Assembly: GCF_000243155.2 (NCBI RefSeq)
Contig: NC_018017.1
Location: 3,968,001-4,032,000, forward strand
DNA from: Desulfitobacterium dehalogenans ATCC 51507
GTDB lineage: Bacteria > Bacillota > Desulfitobacteriia > Desulfitobacteriales > Desulfitobacteriaceae
Reading direction: 5' to 3'
DNA length: 64,000 nt
The notes under the pieces were generated by a model. It did not search any database, was not told where the DNA came from, and saw nothing but the letters and a program-made list of their open reading frames with translations. The position numbers were made by a program, and so were the translations under genes. Positions within the stretch are counted from its first letter, which is position 1; the number at the start of each line of letters is the position of its first letter. Positions 46,066 through 54,933 of this stretch are shown here, piece after piece.

Positions 46066-46458
46066 GTCTATTACCACCTTTTTAGTATGTCTGCATATGA
46101 CTGCTAAAATCTTGACTGAAACTATGATTTAATTGCATCTTCAATAATTGTAGTCCATCATTATTAAATAAAATTAAGAACTTTCTTTTAATAGTGTAAA
46201 GTTTCACTTATATTTGCAAGGTTTTGCCTTCTATTTTTAACAAGTAGCCTTAAGTTATTCTTGATGCTCCTTTCAAATTAGGGTGTTAGAACTAGCAACT
46301 AATGAGGTTTCAGTGATTTATCTATACAAAATTCAACATTTTTCTTTTATTTCCTTCTTAAACTTCTAAAATAGTCTAATATTTTGAAAACACTTTGCAA
46401 CTTAATCCACAATCTAAGAAATACTGTAATCCGATTCAGAATAGCCTTTTTGCCATAT
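46066..46458 (-). other. AT-rich non-coding gap upstream of the hydrogenase operon
   Basis: About 390 bases without a supportable gene. On the minus strand a weak TTGCAA / TACACT pair (about 16 bases apart, near 46190-46220) could be a promoter. I see no clear FNR, Rex or Fur palindrome. Confidence 0.4.
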
Positions 46459-46489
46459 AAAAAAGCATCTGCCTTTCGAGCAGATGCTA
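46459..46489 (-). terminator. Terminator of the gatCAB operon
   Basis: The stem AGCATCTGC / GCAGATGCT with a 7-base loop is followed on the minus strand by TTTTTATATG, just past the gatB stop. Confidence 0.9.
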
Positions 46490-46502
46490 TAAAAAATCTT
46501 CA

Positions 46503-47948
46503 TTAATTCTTAGTTAGTATTTCCCTAAGCATGGTATTGACCACACCTGGATTGGCCTGACCCTTGGTGGCCTTCATGACTTGGCCTACTAAGAAACCAA
46601 TAGCCTGTTCCTTACCGGATTGAAAATCCTCTACCGACTTGGGATTCTTGGCGATAATATCCGTAAGAATCTGAGTTAACTGTCCTTCGTCAGATATCTG
46701 AACCAAACCTTTCTCTTTAACGATTTGCTCCGGATCTTTACCTTCGCTAAACATCAGCTCAAAAACCTCTTTGCCGATTTTGTTGCTGATGGTGCCCTTC
46801 TTAATCAGCTCAAGGAGCTTTGCCAACCCGCCAGGGGTAACCTTAGCCTCACTCAGTTCCATAGTGTGGGCATTCAATAGTCGTAAAAGCTCGCCCATAA
46901 TCCAGTTGCTGATTACTTTAGCATCTGGAAATTTCCTCAGCGCAGCATCAAAGAAATCGGCCAAATCCAGCGAACTTGTCATGATTCCCGCATCATAAAC
47001 CGGCAGCCCATGCTCCTCAACAAGCCGTTTCCTACGAGCATCGGGTAATTCGGGGAGTGTGGCTCTGACCTCTTCTATCCACTCAGGTGTCAGCTCGATA
47101 TGAGTGAGTTCATGATCGATGAAGCATCTGTAATCCGGGTTTTCCTTATTACGCATGGATAGGGTGATACCTTTGTTTTCATCCCATCCCCGTGTTTCCT
47201 GAATAACGGAATCCCCGTCTTCCAGAACTGCAACCTGCCTTTCTACTTCATACTCAATAGCCCGCTGCACAGCCCGGAAGGAATTCATATTCTTAATCTC
47301 TGTCTTTGTGCCCAGGGCGGTGGTCCCCACCGGACGAATTGAGACATTGGCATCACAGCGCAAGGAGCCCTGCTCCATCTTGACATCTGAAACACCGGTG
47401 TATTCCAGGATGGCCTTAAGCTTCTCAAGATACGCTTTAGCCTCTGCCCCTGAGCGGATTTCCGGTTCCGATACGATCTCGATAAGGGGGATACCCGATC
47501 GGTTATAGTCCACACAAGAAGAATGAGAGGTGGTTATGGATCCGCCGGAGTGCACAAGCTTACCAGGATCTTCTTCCATATGAGCTCTGGTAATGTTGAT
47601 TCGTTTATTCTGTCCATCCGCCTCGATATCCAGATATCCTTTATAGGCTATGGGCCGAAACACCTGGGAAATCTGAAAACCTTTAGGTAAGTCAGGATAA
47701 TAGTAGTTTTTCCTGTCAAACCAAGTAGTGGTACCTATTTCGCAATTTAAAGCAAGCCCCGCCTTCGTAGCCAACTCAACAACTTTCTTATTTAAAACCC
47801 CTGTACTACCGGGCAGTCCCAGGCAAACCGGACACACTTGAGTATTTGGCTCTTTCCCGAATTCAGTAGAACAACCGCAAAACAACTTGGACTGGGTTTT
47901 TAGCTCTACATGAACCTCTAAACCGATAACTGCTTCATATGTACTCAT
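46503..47948 (-). CDS. gatB: Asp-tRNA(Asn)/Glu-tRNA(Gln) amidotransferase subunit B
   Basis: 481-residue tRNA-recognising kinase subunit, activating the mischarged aminoacyl-tRNA for amidation. Seen are [21 protein letters not shown], zinc-site cysteines in CGCSTEFG and [24 protein letters not shown] and the C-terminal YqeY-like tail ending [11 protein letters not shown]. It is last in gatC-gatA-gatB, starting 20 bases after gatA. Confidence 0.96.
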   Translation of the reverse strand: MSTYEAVIGLEVHVELKTQSKLFCGCSTEFGKEPNTQVCPVCLGLPGSTGVLNKKVVELATKAGLALNCEIGTTTWFDRKNYYYPDLPKGFQISQVFRPIAYKGYLDIEADGQNKRINITRAHMEEDPGKLVHSGGSITTSHSSCVDYNRSGIPLIEIVSEPEIRSGAEAKAYLEKLKAILEYTGVSDVKMEQGSLRCDANVSIRPVGTTALGTKTEIKNMNSFRAVQRAIEYEVERQVAVLEDGDSVIQETRGWDENKGITLSMRNKENPDYRCFIDHELTHIELTPEWIEEVRATLPELPDARRKRLVEEHGLPVYDAGIMTSSLDLADFFDAALRKFPDAKVISNWIMGELLRLLNAHTMELSEAKVTPGGLAKLLELIKKGTISNKIGKEVFELMFSEGKDPEQIVKEKGLVQISDEGQLTQILTDIIAKNPKSVEDFQSGKEQAIGFLVGQVMKATKGQANPGVVNTMLREILTKN

Positions 47949-47967
47949 TTTGACCCCCTATTAATAC

Positions 47968-49431
47968 TTATTGACGGGTTAGATTAGGTTTCGGACGAGT
48001 TTGGTCCGTAGTTTGCTCCAAGGTATAACCTACCCTCAGCAACGTTTTTTCATCAAAATGGCGGGCGATCAGTTGCAGGCCTACGGGCATCCCATCGATT
48101 ACTCCATAGGGCAGGGACATCGCCGGCAGGCCGGCCAGATTAGCCGGTAGGGTACAACTCTTTGACCGAACCATAGCCAAGGGATCTCCTGTCAGTTCAC
48201 CCTTTTTAAAAGCCGTTGTAAGAGTGGCAGGGGTTAAAAGACAATCCACTTGTTCAAAAACCCGAGCAAAATCCTGTTTGTTCAAAGTCCTAATCTTGAG
48301 AGCCTCGGTATAATATTCATCATAATGAGCAGAACTCAGCACATGAGTGCCCAGCATGATTCTTCTTTTCACTTCGGTGCCAAATCCCTGGCTGCGGGTC
48401 TTCATAAACATGTTCAACACATCTTCGCCTTCCACCCTCAAACCATACCGCACCCCATCATAACGGGCTAAATTAGAGCTGGCTTCGGCACAGGAAATGG
48501 CGTAATGGGCTATGACGGCGTATTCCGTATGAGGCAGAGAAACTTCAACACAGCTGGCTCCCAACTCCTCCAGTTTACGGACCGCTTCCTGAATCTTGGC
48601 GGCCACCTCGGGGACCATTCCTGCTTCAAAATATTCTTTAGGCAACCCTATTTTCAGACCTTTAATATCATTGATCAGGCTCTTCCTGAAATCGGGAACA
48701 TCCACCGAAGCCGATGTTGAATCCCAGGCATCATGACCGCAGATCGTATTTAAGATCAGGGCCGCATCTGTCATATCCTGTGCAAACGGTCCGATCTGAT
48801 CAAGAGAAGAAGCATAAGAGATCAGACCGGTTCTTGGCACATAACCGTAAGTAGGCTTAAATCCTATGACTCCACAAAAAGCCGCCGGCTGACGGATATC
48901 CCCTCCCGTGTCAGAACCCAGGGCAAAAGCAGCTTCCCCAGCAGCTACTGCGGCAGCCGCTCCCCCACCGGAGCCCCCAGGTACCCGCGCAAAATCAAAG
49001 GGATTCTTCGTGTTCTGGAATGCTGAATTCTCGGTTGAAGAACCCATGCCAAACTCATCCAGATTGGATTTCCCTATTAATACAGAGCCTGCTTTCTTTA
49101 ATCTGTCCACAACCGTAGCATCTGCCGGAGGAATATAATGATGAAGCATCTTCGATGCACAGGTTGTCTTAACTCCTGCTGTACAAATAGTGTCTTGAAT
49201 GGTCATAGGAATACCCGCCAGAGGAGAGAGCTCCTCTCCCCGCAGCCGCTTCTCATCCATAAGCCTGGCCTGGGCTAAAGCTTCATCCTTTGTAACCGTC
49301 ACAAAGGCTTGAAGGTCATTGTCGATTTGATGGATCCGCTCTAAATAATTCTGTGTTAATTCCAGACTGCTGATCTCCTTTTTCTCAAGGAGTTCGCTAA
49401 GCCGATGAACCGTTAATGTATCGAGTTGCAT
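47968..49431 (-). CDS. gatA: Asp-tRNA(Asn)/Glu-tRNA(Gln) amidotransferase subunit A
   Basis: 487-residue amidase-signature enzyme releasing ammonia from glutamine. The motif GGSGGGAAAAVAAG and the following GSDTGGDIRQPAAFCG supply the Ser-cisSer-Lys triad together with the earlier Lys in TIQDTICTAGVKTTCAS. Normal length. GGAGG precedes the ATG. In that segment the residue usual as Lys reads Gln (TIQDTICT), while other family members read I-K-D, which is worth noting. Confidence 0.93.
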   Translation of the reverse strand: MQLDTLTVHRLSELLEKKEISSLELTQNYLERIHQIDNDLQAFVTVTKDEALAQARLMDEKRLRGEELSPLAGIPMTIQDTICTAGVKTTCASKMLHHYIPPADATVVDRLKKAGSVLIGKSNLDEFGMGSSTENSAFQNTKNPFDFARVPGGSGGGAAAAVAAGEAAFALGSDTGGDIRQPAAFCGVIGFKPTYGYVPRTGLISYASSLDQIGPFAQDMTDAALILNTICGHDAWDSTSASVDVPDFRKSLINDIKGLKIGLPKEYFEAGMVPEVAAKIQEAVRKLEELGASCVEVSLPHTEYAVIAHYAISCAEASSNLARYDGVRYGLRVEGEDVLNMFMKTRSQGFGTEVKRRIMLGTHVLSSAHYDEYYTEALKIRTLNKQDFARVFEQVDCLLTPATLTTAFKKGELTGDPLAMVRSKSCTLPANLAGLPAMSLPYGVIDGMPVGLQLIARHFDEKTLLRVGYTLEQTTDQTRPKPNLTRQ

Positions 49432-49445
49432 GAAAAACCTCCTGT

Positions 49446-49730
49446 CTATAGTATACGGGGTACTTTAAAAGCTCCATCCTCTTCCTCAGGTGCATTAGCA
49501 AAGACAAGTTCCTTGTCCATACCAGCTTGGACTTTGTCTTCTCGAAACACGTTTATAATCGGGAGTACCAGGGCCGCCGGATCTATAGCACCGGTATCAC
49601 ATTGTTTCAATACCTCCATATAGTCTAAGCTTTCATGAAGAGATTTAGTGTAGGCGGTTATTTCCTCAGCGGTCAGCTCCAGGCGACTCGTGAGCGCCAA
49701 CTGCTCTACATCTTTTTCAGTAATTTTCAT
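49446..49730 (-). CDS. gatC: Asp-tRNA(Asn)/Glu-tRNA(Gln) amidotransferase subunit C
   Basis: 94-residue small subunit stabilising GatA-GatB. KITEKDVEQLALTSRLELTAEE at the N-terminus and the C-terminal REDKVQAGMDKELVFANAPEE are standard. The ATG at 49730 has AAGGATG seven bases upstream. It is first in gatCAB. Confidence 0.95.
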   Translation of the reverse strand: MKITEKDVEQLALTSRLELTAEEITAYTKSLHESLDYMEVLKQCDTGAIDPAALVLPIINVFREDKVQAGMDKELVFANAPEEEDGAFKVPRIL

Positions 49731-50065
49731 TGGTTCACATCCTTTTTTATACAAAATAATTCATGCATAAGTTAGCTATTTTTCAAGCCAATCTATAGCG
49801 TAACTTACCTTTTTCGCTATTATTTACATTTCAACAATTCAACAAACTACCTATAACTCCTTCTCTTGCACACAAAATTCGTTTCAGGGCGCAAGAAAAG
49901 CGATTTTTATCCCTCACACCCTGCCTTCGGGTTGTTTTTCCGTTGGTTGGGGCAGCAGTTTTTTCTGCCCCGGCTCGGCTGAAGAGCCAGTTGAAATCTT
50001 ACTGATTCATCTTGCTTAGACATTAAAATAAGAGTATAGTATATTCAATTTATGGTGGTGAAATT
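49731..50065. other. Intergenic region between divergent gatC and kdpD-like genes
   Basis: No coding region is supported. A GGGGCAG / CTGCCCC hairpin with a T-rich loop lies near 49948-49966, and GGCTC / GAGCC arms near 49970-49990 follow. Both could be part of a leader or terminator on the plus strand ahead of the sensor kinase gene. It does not match a c-di-AMP (ydaO) riboswitch that I can recognise. Confidence 0.4.
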
Positions 50066-51625
50066 ATGAGAAACAACCCTTTCGATCCATCTCAGATCAC
50101 TAAAAACATCTATTTGTCCTGGTCCGATACCTTTAAAACTATCGGACTACTCTCCGCCGCAACCTTATTTTCAATGGGGCTGCGTACTCTGGATATTGGT
50201 GAGCAAAATATTATCATGGTGTATATATTATCTGTATTCATTATTTCAAGAATTACCAGGGGATATGTTTATGGCATTGTGGGTTCAGCATTAAGTGTAC
50301 TCCTATTCAATTTCTTTTTTACTTCTCCTTACTACACTTTTCATGTTATGCAGGCGGATTACCCAGTAACCTTTCTGATTATGCTGATTGTGGCTTCTCT
50401 CACCAGTGCGTTGACAATCCGTGCTCAATCCCAAGCCCTGCTTGTTCTGGAAAGAGAGCACCGCACAGAGCTCTTGTATGAAATCAGCAAAGAGCTTCTT
50501 GTAACCAGGAAACTGGAAAGTATTATCCATTTAATTAATCAATACATGATAAAACTTTTTGAGCGATCAGCAATTTTTTATACGCAAAATCCTGAAATTT
50601 CAGAAGGTACCTTGAAGCAATCACCAGTGGATTGCGATGCTTCCTTTATGTTATCAGAGAATGAACGGACAGTGGCCCAATGGGTATTCCTGCATAAAGC
50701 CGACGCAGGAGTAGGTACAAATACCTCAATGGGTTCAAAAGCTTTTTATATGCCTGTTATCTCACAAGGCAAAGTTCTTGGCGTGATCGGCTTATCCTGT
50801 GCAAAGGGGGAGCTTAGTTCCAATAGCCGCTCCTTGCTGCAAGTCATCACCTCACAGGTAGCGTTAGCACTGGAAAGACAGCATTTATCGGATGAACAGA
50901 GAAAAATACTTGTGGAATCGGAAAAAGAGAAAATGAGAAGCAACCTGCTGCGGGCTATTTCTCACGACCTCCGCACCCCTCTTACAGCCATTTTAGGAGC
51001 AAGCTCGGCTATTCTCGAAAACCGTGAATCCTTGGATGAACGGACTCAATATCAACTGCTTTCTAATATCAAAGAAGATTCACAATGGCTTATAAGAATG
51101 GTAGAAAACCTTCTGTCCGTTACGAGAATAAAGGAAGGGACGCTGAATGTCGCAAAAACATCCGAGGCTGCGGAAGAAATTATAGCTGAAGCCGTCAGCC
51201 GCATTCGCAAGCGGTTTCCTCAACAAAAAATACGGGTTGACGTACCGGATGAGCTGCTGCTGGTTCCTATGGATGGAACCTTAATTAAGCAAGTTATGAT
51301 CAATCTCATCGAAAATGCAATCAAACATTCACCGGAAAACACAGCAATTGAGATTAAAGTCAAAAAACTCGAACGAGAGGCAATGTTTGAAGTCATCGAT
51401 TATGGAACAGGAATAGAGGAGCGAAATCTTCCTTATCTCTTTGAAAGTGGCGTTCCCAATGAAAAACGAAGTGCTGATTCGGCAAGAGGAATGGGCATCG
51501 GCTTATCTATTTGCATGTCTATAGTCAAAGCACACCATGGAAAAATGGAGGCCGCCAATAAAAAAACTGGTGGTGCAATTCTTCGGTTTACACTACCTCT
51601 GGAGGGGACAGACGTTGAACAATAA
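50066..51625 (+). CDS. Short KdpD-like sensor histidine kinase
   Basis: 519 residues. The four-helix DUF4118 membrane domain of KdpD (about 15-115) leads into a GAF-like region (about 130-275). The HisKA domain has the phosphoacceptor His in RAISHDLRTPLTAILGASS, and the HATPase domain has NLIENAIKHSP, DYGTGIEE and GMGIGLSICMSIV. The N-terminal KdpD and UspA-like cytoplasmic domains of full KdpD are missing. It overlaps the response regulator gene by 11 bases. Paired with a K+ importer gene downstream, it probably senses potassium or turgor. Confidence 0.9.
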   Translation: MRNNPFDPSQITKNIYLSWSDTFKTIGLLSAATLFSMGLRTLDIGEQNIIMVYILSVFIISRITRGYVYGIVGSALSVLLFNFFFTSPYYTFHVMQADYPVTFLIMLIVASLTSALTIRAQSQALLVLEREHRTELLYEISKELLVTRKLESIIHLINQYMIKLFERSAIFYTQNPEISEGTLKQSPVDCDASFMLSENERTVAQWVFLHKADAGVGTNTSMGSKAFYMPVISQGKVLGVIGLSCAKGELSSNSRSLLQVITSQVALALERQHLSDEQRKILVESEKEKMRSNLLRAISHDLRTPLTAILGASSAILENRESLDERTQYQLLSNIKEDSQWLIRMVENLLSVTRIKEGTLNVAKTSEAAEEIIAEAVSRIRKRFPQQKIRVDVPDELLLVPMDGTLIKQVMINLIENAIKHSPENTAIEIKVKKLEREAMFEVIDYGTGIEERNLPYLFESGVPNEKRSADSARGMGIGLSICMSIVKAHHGKMEAANKKTGGAILRFTLPLEGTDVEQ

Positions 51626-52313
51626 ACCTTTAATATTGGTTGTTGAGGATGATGAAAGAATCAGCAACTTTATTTCAGCGGCGTTAACATCCAATGATTA
51701 TAAGGTAGTCAGAGCAACGAAAGGCAAGGAAGCCGTTTCCATGACTTCTTCCTATTGTCCGGACTTGATTCTGCTCGATTTGGGCTTGCCGGATATGGAT
51801 GGCACGGAGGTCTTAAAATTACTTCGCCAGTGGACAGAGATACCCATTGTCGTCGTCTCAGCACGTGGAAATGAACAAGAAAAAGTCGAAGCCCTTGATT
51901 TAGGAGCAGATGACTATATCACAAAGCCTTTCGGAACCTTGGAACTCCTCGCCCGAATCAGAACAGAAATCCGGCATAGTCAAAAGAACTTCATGATGAG
52001 TCCTGCAGAGAACGAAAAGATGACGGTGGGAAATCTTGAGATTGATTACAGGAAGAGACGCATTTCACTTGAGGGAAAAGAAGTCCATTTTACACCCATC
52101 GAGTATAAAATTATCGTTTTGCTTTCTAAAAATATGGGCAAGGTCCTTACTCATGATTTTATCATGAAAGAAGTATGGGGCCCCTATACCAATGAAATCC
52201 AGGCATTGCGGGTCAATATGGCCAATATTCGAAGAAAGATCGAAAAAAACCCGGGAGAACCCAGGTATATTGTTACAGAAGTCGGCGTCGGCTATCGCAT
52301 GATAGAAGAATAA
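51615..52313 (+). CDS. KdpE-like response regulator (OmpR family)
   Basis: About 232 residues. The receiver domain has acidic residues EDDE, the phosphorylated Asp in LILLDLGLPDMDG and the conserved Lys in DDYITKPFG. It is followed by an OmpR-type winged helix (about 135-230) with a VGVGYRMIEE tail. The TTG start at 51615 has GGAGGGG seven bases upstream and lies within the end of the kinase gene, so the longer in-frame reading from 51537 is rejected. A strong terminator follows, then the kimA-type gene. Confidence 0.9.
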   Translation: MNNKPLILVVEDDERISNFISAALTSNDYKVVRATKGKEAVSMTSSYCPDLILLDLGLPDMDGTEVLKLLRQWTEIPIVVVSARGNEQEKVEALDLGADDYITKPFGTLELLARIRTEIRHSQKNFMMSPAENEKMTVGNLEIDYRKRRISLEGKEVHFTPIEYKIIVLLSKNMGKVLTHDFIMKEVWGPYTNEIQALRVNMANIRRKIEKNPGEPRYIVTEVGVGYRMIEE

Positions 52314-52334
52314 GCATTCAATACATTGAGCGGT

Positions 52335-52389
52335 TGAAGCTGTCATTATCCTTTAATTAAAGGGTAATGACAGCTTCAGTCGTTTTTTT
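52335..52389 (+). terminator. Terminator after the two-component genes
   Basis: A 20-bp stem, TGAAGCTGTCATTATCCTTT pairing with AAAGGGTAATGACAGCTTCA, followed by GTCGTTTTTTTA. It separates the regulators from the importer gene. Confidence 0.93.
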
Positions 52390-52514
52390 ATGAAATCTTT
52401 ATACGATGGATAAAAACCTTAATACTGTCTTTATATCATAGGTGCTATAAAGGTAGCATCAGGAGCAAAATCATGGGTTGTTTGCTTCGTGTATAAAAGG
52501 AGCTGAAAATAACA
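52390..52514 (+). promoter_or_regulatory. Control region of the kimA-type gene with a direct repeat
   Basis: TCTTTATA occurs at 52396-52403 and 52428-52435, 32 bases apart (about three helical turns). This is a plausible OmpR-family response-regulator site upstream of the importer gene. No ydaO-type riboswitch was recognised. Confidence 0.45.
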
Positions 52515-54341
52515 ATGATCTCTTCCCTTAAACGGTTCTTAATCGGACGTCCCTTAAAGTCAACAGAGCTGGGAGAGCAAAGACTAAACAAAAAGAAAGC
52601 CTTGGCGATTCTTTCTTCAGATGCTTTATCCTCTGTCGCCTATGGTCCGGAGCAAATACTGATTGTTCTGGCCACAGTGGGAGCAGCCGCTTTCTGGTAT
52701 TCTCTTCCTATCGCACTAGGAGTTTTGATTCTTTTGATCGCTTTGATTTTATCCTATAGGCAAATTATTTTTGCTTATCCTCACGGCGGCGGAGCTTATA
52801 TGGTTTCTAAAAATAACTTAGGTATCACTCCGGGGTTAATATCTGGAGGTTCTTTATTGGTCGATTATATTTTGACAGTGGCTGTAAGTGTATCTGCAGG
52901 AACGGATGCTATCACATCCGCTTTTCCTGCCTTACATGCTCATAATGTGATGATCGCCGTTTTCTTTGTTCTTTTCATTACACTCCTCAATTTAAGGGGG
53001 TTAACGGAATCAGCTACTATTTTAGCCTATCCGGTCTATTTATTTGTAGTTGCCTTATTTATCTTGATTGGAGTAGGGGGATACACTATTCTGACGGGTC
53101 AGGTCTCACCTGAACTGCATACACCGATGGGGACGACTGTGACAGGATTAAGCCTTTTTTTGTTGCTGAGAGCCTTCGCCTCAGGAAGTTCGGCCTTAAC
53201 CGGAGTAGAGGCGATCTCCAATGCCATACCGAATTTTAAGGAACCCGCTCCGAATAATGCCGCCAAAACACTGATTGCCATGGGGAGCTTGCTTGGCATC
53301 CTCTTTTCCGGGATTATACTCTTAGCGTATTTTTACGGAATTGCCCCAAGCGAAGAGGTAACCGTCGTCTCTCAGATTGCTGAAGGAGTATTCGGGCGAA
53401 ATTACGTCTATTATTTTATTCAAGGAACAACAGCCCTTATCTTGATTCTTGCCGCCAATACCGGCTACTCAGCCTTCCCTCTTTTGGCGGTTAATCTTGC
53501 CAAAGATAAATTTATACCGAGAATGTTCACCATTCGTGGAGACCGTCTCGGCTACTCCAACGGAATCATTATCCTTGGGTTTTTATCCATTCTTCTGATC
53601 ATTGCTTTTAAAGGACGTACTGAGCAGCTCATCCCTCTTTACGCGGTCGGTGTATTCATTCCTTTTACTTTGTCTCAAACGGGAATGATGGTTAAATGGT
53701 TTAGAGAAAGGCCCAAAGGTTGGCTGCCCAAGTTGCTGATCAATTCTACAGGTGCTCTCATCAGTTTTAGTGTGACTTTGATCTTCTTCTTAACGAAGTT
53801 CAACCAAGTTTGGCCCGTTTTAATCTTCATTCCAATCATGATTACTCTGTTTAAAAAAATTCGCAAACATTACGATGAAATTGCCGAACAACTTCGCATT
53901 TCAACCTGTGAAGAGGCGACACCGATTCAGGGAAATATCATCATCATACCTATTGCAGGAATCACCCGGGTTGTTGAAAACTCCCTGAACTATGCTAAAT
54001 CTTTATCCCCGCAGCAGATTATCGCCGTCCATATATCTTTTGATAAAGAAGAACAAAAAAAATTGGAGGAAAAATGGGGACAATGGCAGACAGGCGTTCG
54101 GTTGGTCTCTTTGCATTCTCTCCATAGAAGCATTATTCAACCCCTGACTAAGTTTATTGATTCCATTGAACGTAGGACGACGGGATCTAATTATCAGGTA
54201 ACCGTACTCATTCCGGAATTTATCCCTAAAAAAGGATGGCATCATATTCTTCATAATCAATCCAGCTTCTTGATTCGCACTGTTTTGCTCCATCGAAAGA
54301 ATGTTGTTGTTGCAACCGTACCCTATCATCTTAAAAAGTAA
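52515..54341 (+). CDS. kimA: KimA-type potassium importer (APC superfamily)
   Basis: 608 residues, the length of Bacillus KimA (YdaO). The N-terminal SDALSSVAYGPEQILIVL segment, about twelve hydrophobic helices through about residue 450, and a C-terminal cytoplasmic UspA-like domain (about 465-608) fit KimA. KimA is a proton-coupled K+ symporter. AGGAG precedes the ATG. The adjacent KdpDE-like regulators, rather than kdpFABC, are an unusual pairing. Amino acid permease is the alternative call, less likely from the N-terminal motif and length. Confidence 0.87.
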   Translation: MISSLKRFLIGRPLKSTELGEQRLNKKKALAILSSDALSSVAYGPEQILIVLATVGAAAFWYSLPIALGVLILLIALILSYRQIIFAYPHGGGAYMVSKNNLGITPGLISGGSLLVDYILTVAVSVSAGTDAITSAFPALHAHNVMIAVFFVLFITLLNLRGLTESATILAYPVYLFVVALFILIGVGGYTILTGQVSPELHTPMGTTVTGLSLFLLLRAFASGSSALTGVEAISNAIPNFKEPAPNNAAKTLIAMGSLLGILFSGIILLAYFYGIAPSEEVTVVSQIAEGVFGRNYVYYFIQGTTALILILAANTGYSAFPLLAVNLAKDKFIPRMFTIRGDRLGYSNGIIILGFLSILLIIAFKGRTEQLIPLYAVGVFIPFTLSQTGMMVKWFRERPKGWLPKLLINSTGALISFSVTLIFFLTKFNQVWPVLIFIPIMITLFKKIRKHYDEIAEQLRISTCEEATPIQGNIIIIPIAGITRVVENSLNYAKSLSPQQIIAVHISFDKEEQKKLEEKWGQWQTGVRLVSLHSLHRSIIQPLTKFIDSIERRTTGSNYQVTVLIPEFIPKKGWHHILHNQSSFLIRTVLLHRKNVVVATVPYHLKK

Positions 54342-54405
54342 TCAGCAAAGCTCCAGTGATTTCCGAAGTGTGGCGACGTATCGCCAAAAACTGACCCAGG
54401 CTCCT

Positions 54406-54693
54406 ATGGGCACCCGCGCCATTTTAAAGGACGCCCCCATCGTCATTCTCGATGAAGCTACCGCCAATGTGGATACGGAAAACGAAAGCCGGTTACAGGA
54501 AGCCATCACCAAAATGACCAAAAACAAAACCATCATCATGATCGCCCACCGGCTGAAAACCGTGCGCAATGCTCATCAGATTTTAGTGCTGGATAAGGGA
54601 AAGATCGTCCAGTGGGGCAGTCATGAACAGCTCATGGCCGAGGGAGGGCTGTATGCCGACTTTATCGGCATGCGGGCAGCGGCCGTCGGTTAG
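54406..54693 (+). pseudogene. ABC exporter ATPase C-terminal fragment, copy 1
   Basis: The open frame encodes only the end of an ABC exporter ATPase: [18 protein letters not shown] (Walker B and D-loop), [11 protein letters not shown] (H-loop) and the tail [12 protein letters not shown]...AAAVG. Walker A, Q-loop and signature are missing, as are membrane helices. The sequence from here through about 54769, including 35 bases of the AA_synth gene 3' end, is repeated at about 60628-60985. It is a remnant, not a gene. Confidence 0.88.
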
Positions 54694-54933
54694 AAGCTGG
54701 GCCGGAAGGGACTTGAATCAAGACCTTACTCATCTCTGGCCGTCAAATAAAGTAACACCTTTAATTCTTTCAAGTGAACTCGAAAACTCCAAAGGAGGGA
54801 TAGAGTTCATTAAAAACTCCCGGGGAGATGGTCTTGTAATTCACATAGACCGTTTCCATGGGAGTTTCTATTTGGTATCATTCGCTTATTGAACGGGACT
54901 TCATTGAGAAGGGGATTCACCCCCCTCCGAATG
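54694..54933. other. Duplicated scrap and unexplained sequence after copy 1
   Basis: 54694-54769 matches 60908-60985, including the last codons of the AA_synth gene seen in antisense. The remaining 160 bases up to the antiporter stop show no supported gene; a short frame reads SRGDGLVIHIDRFHGSF and may be a decayed remnant. Confidence 0.6.
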
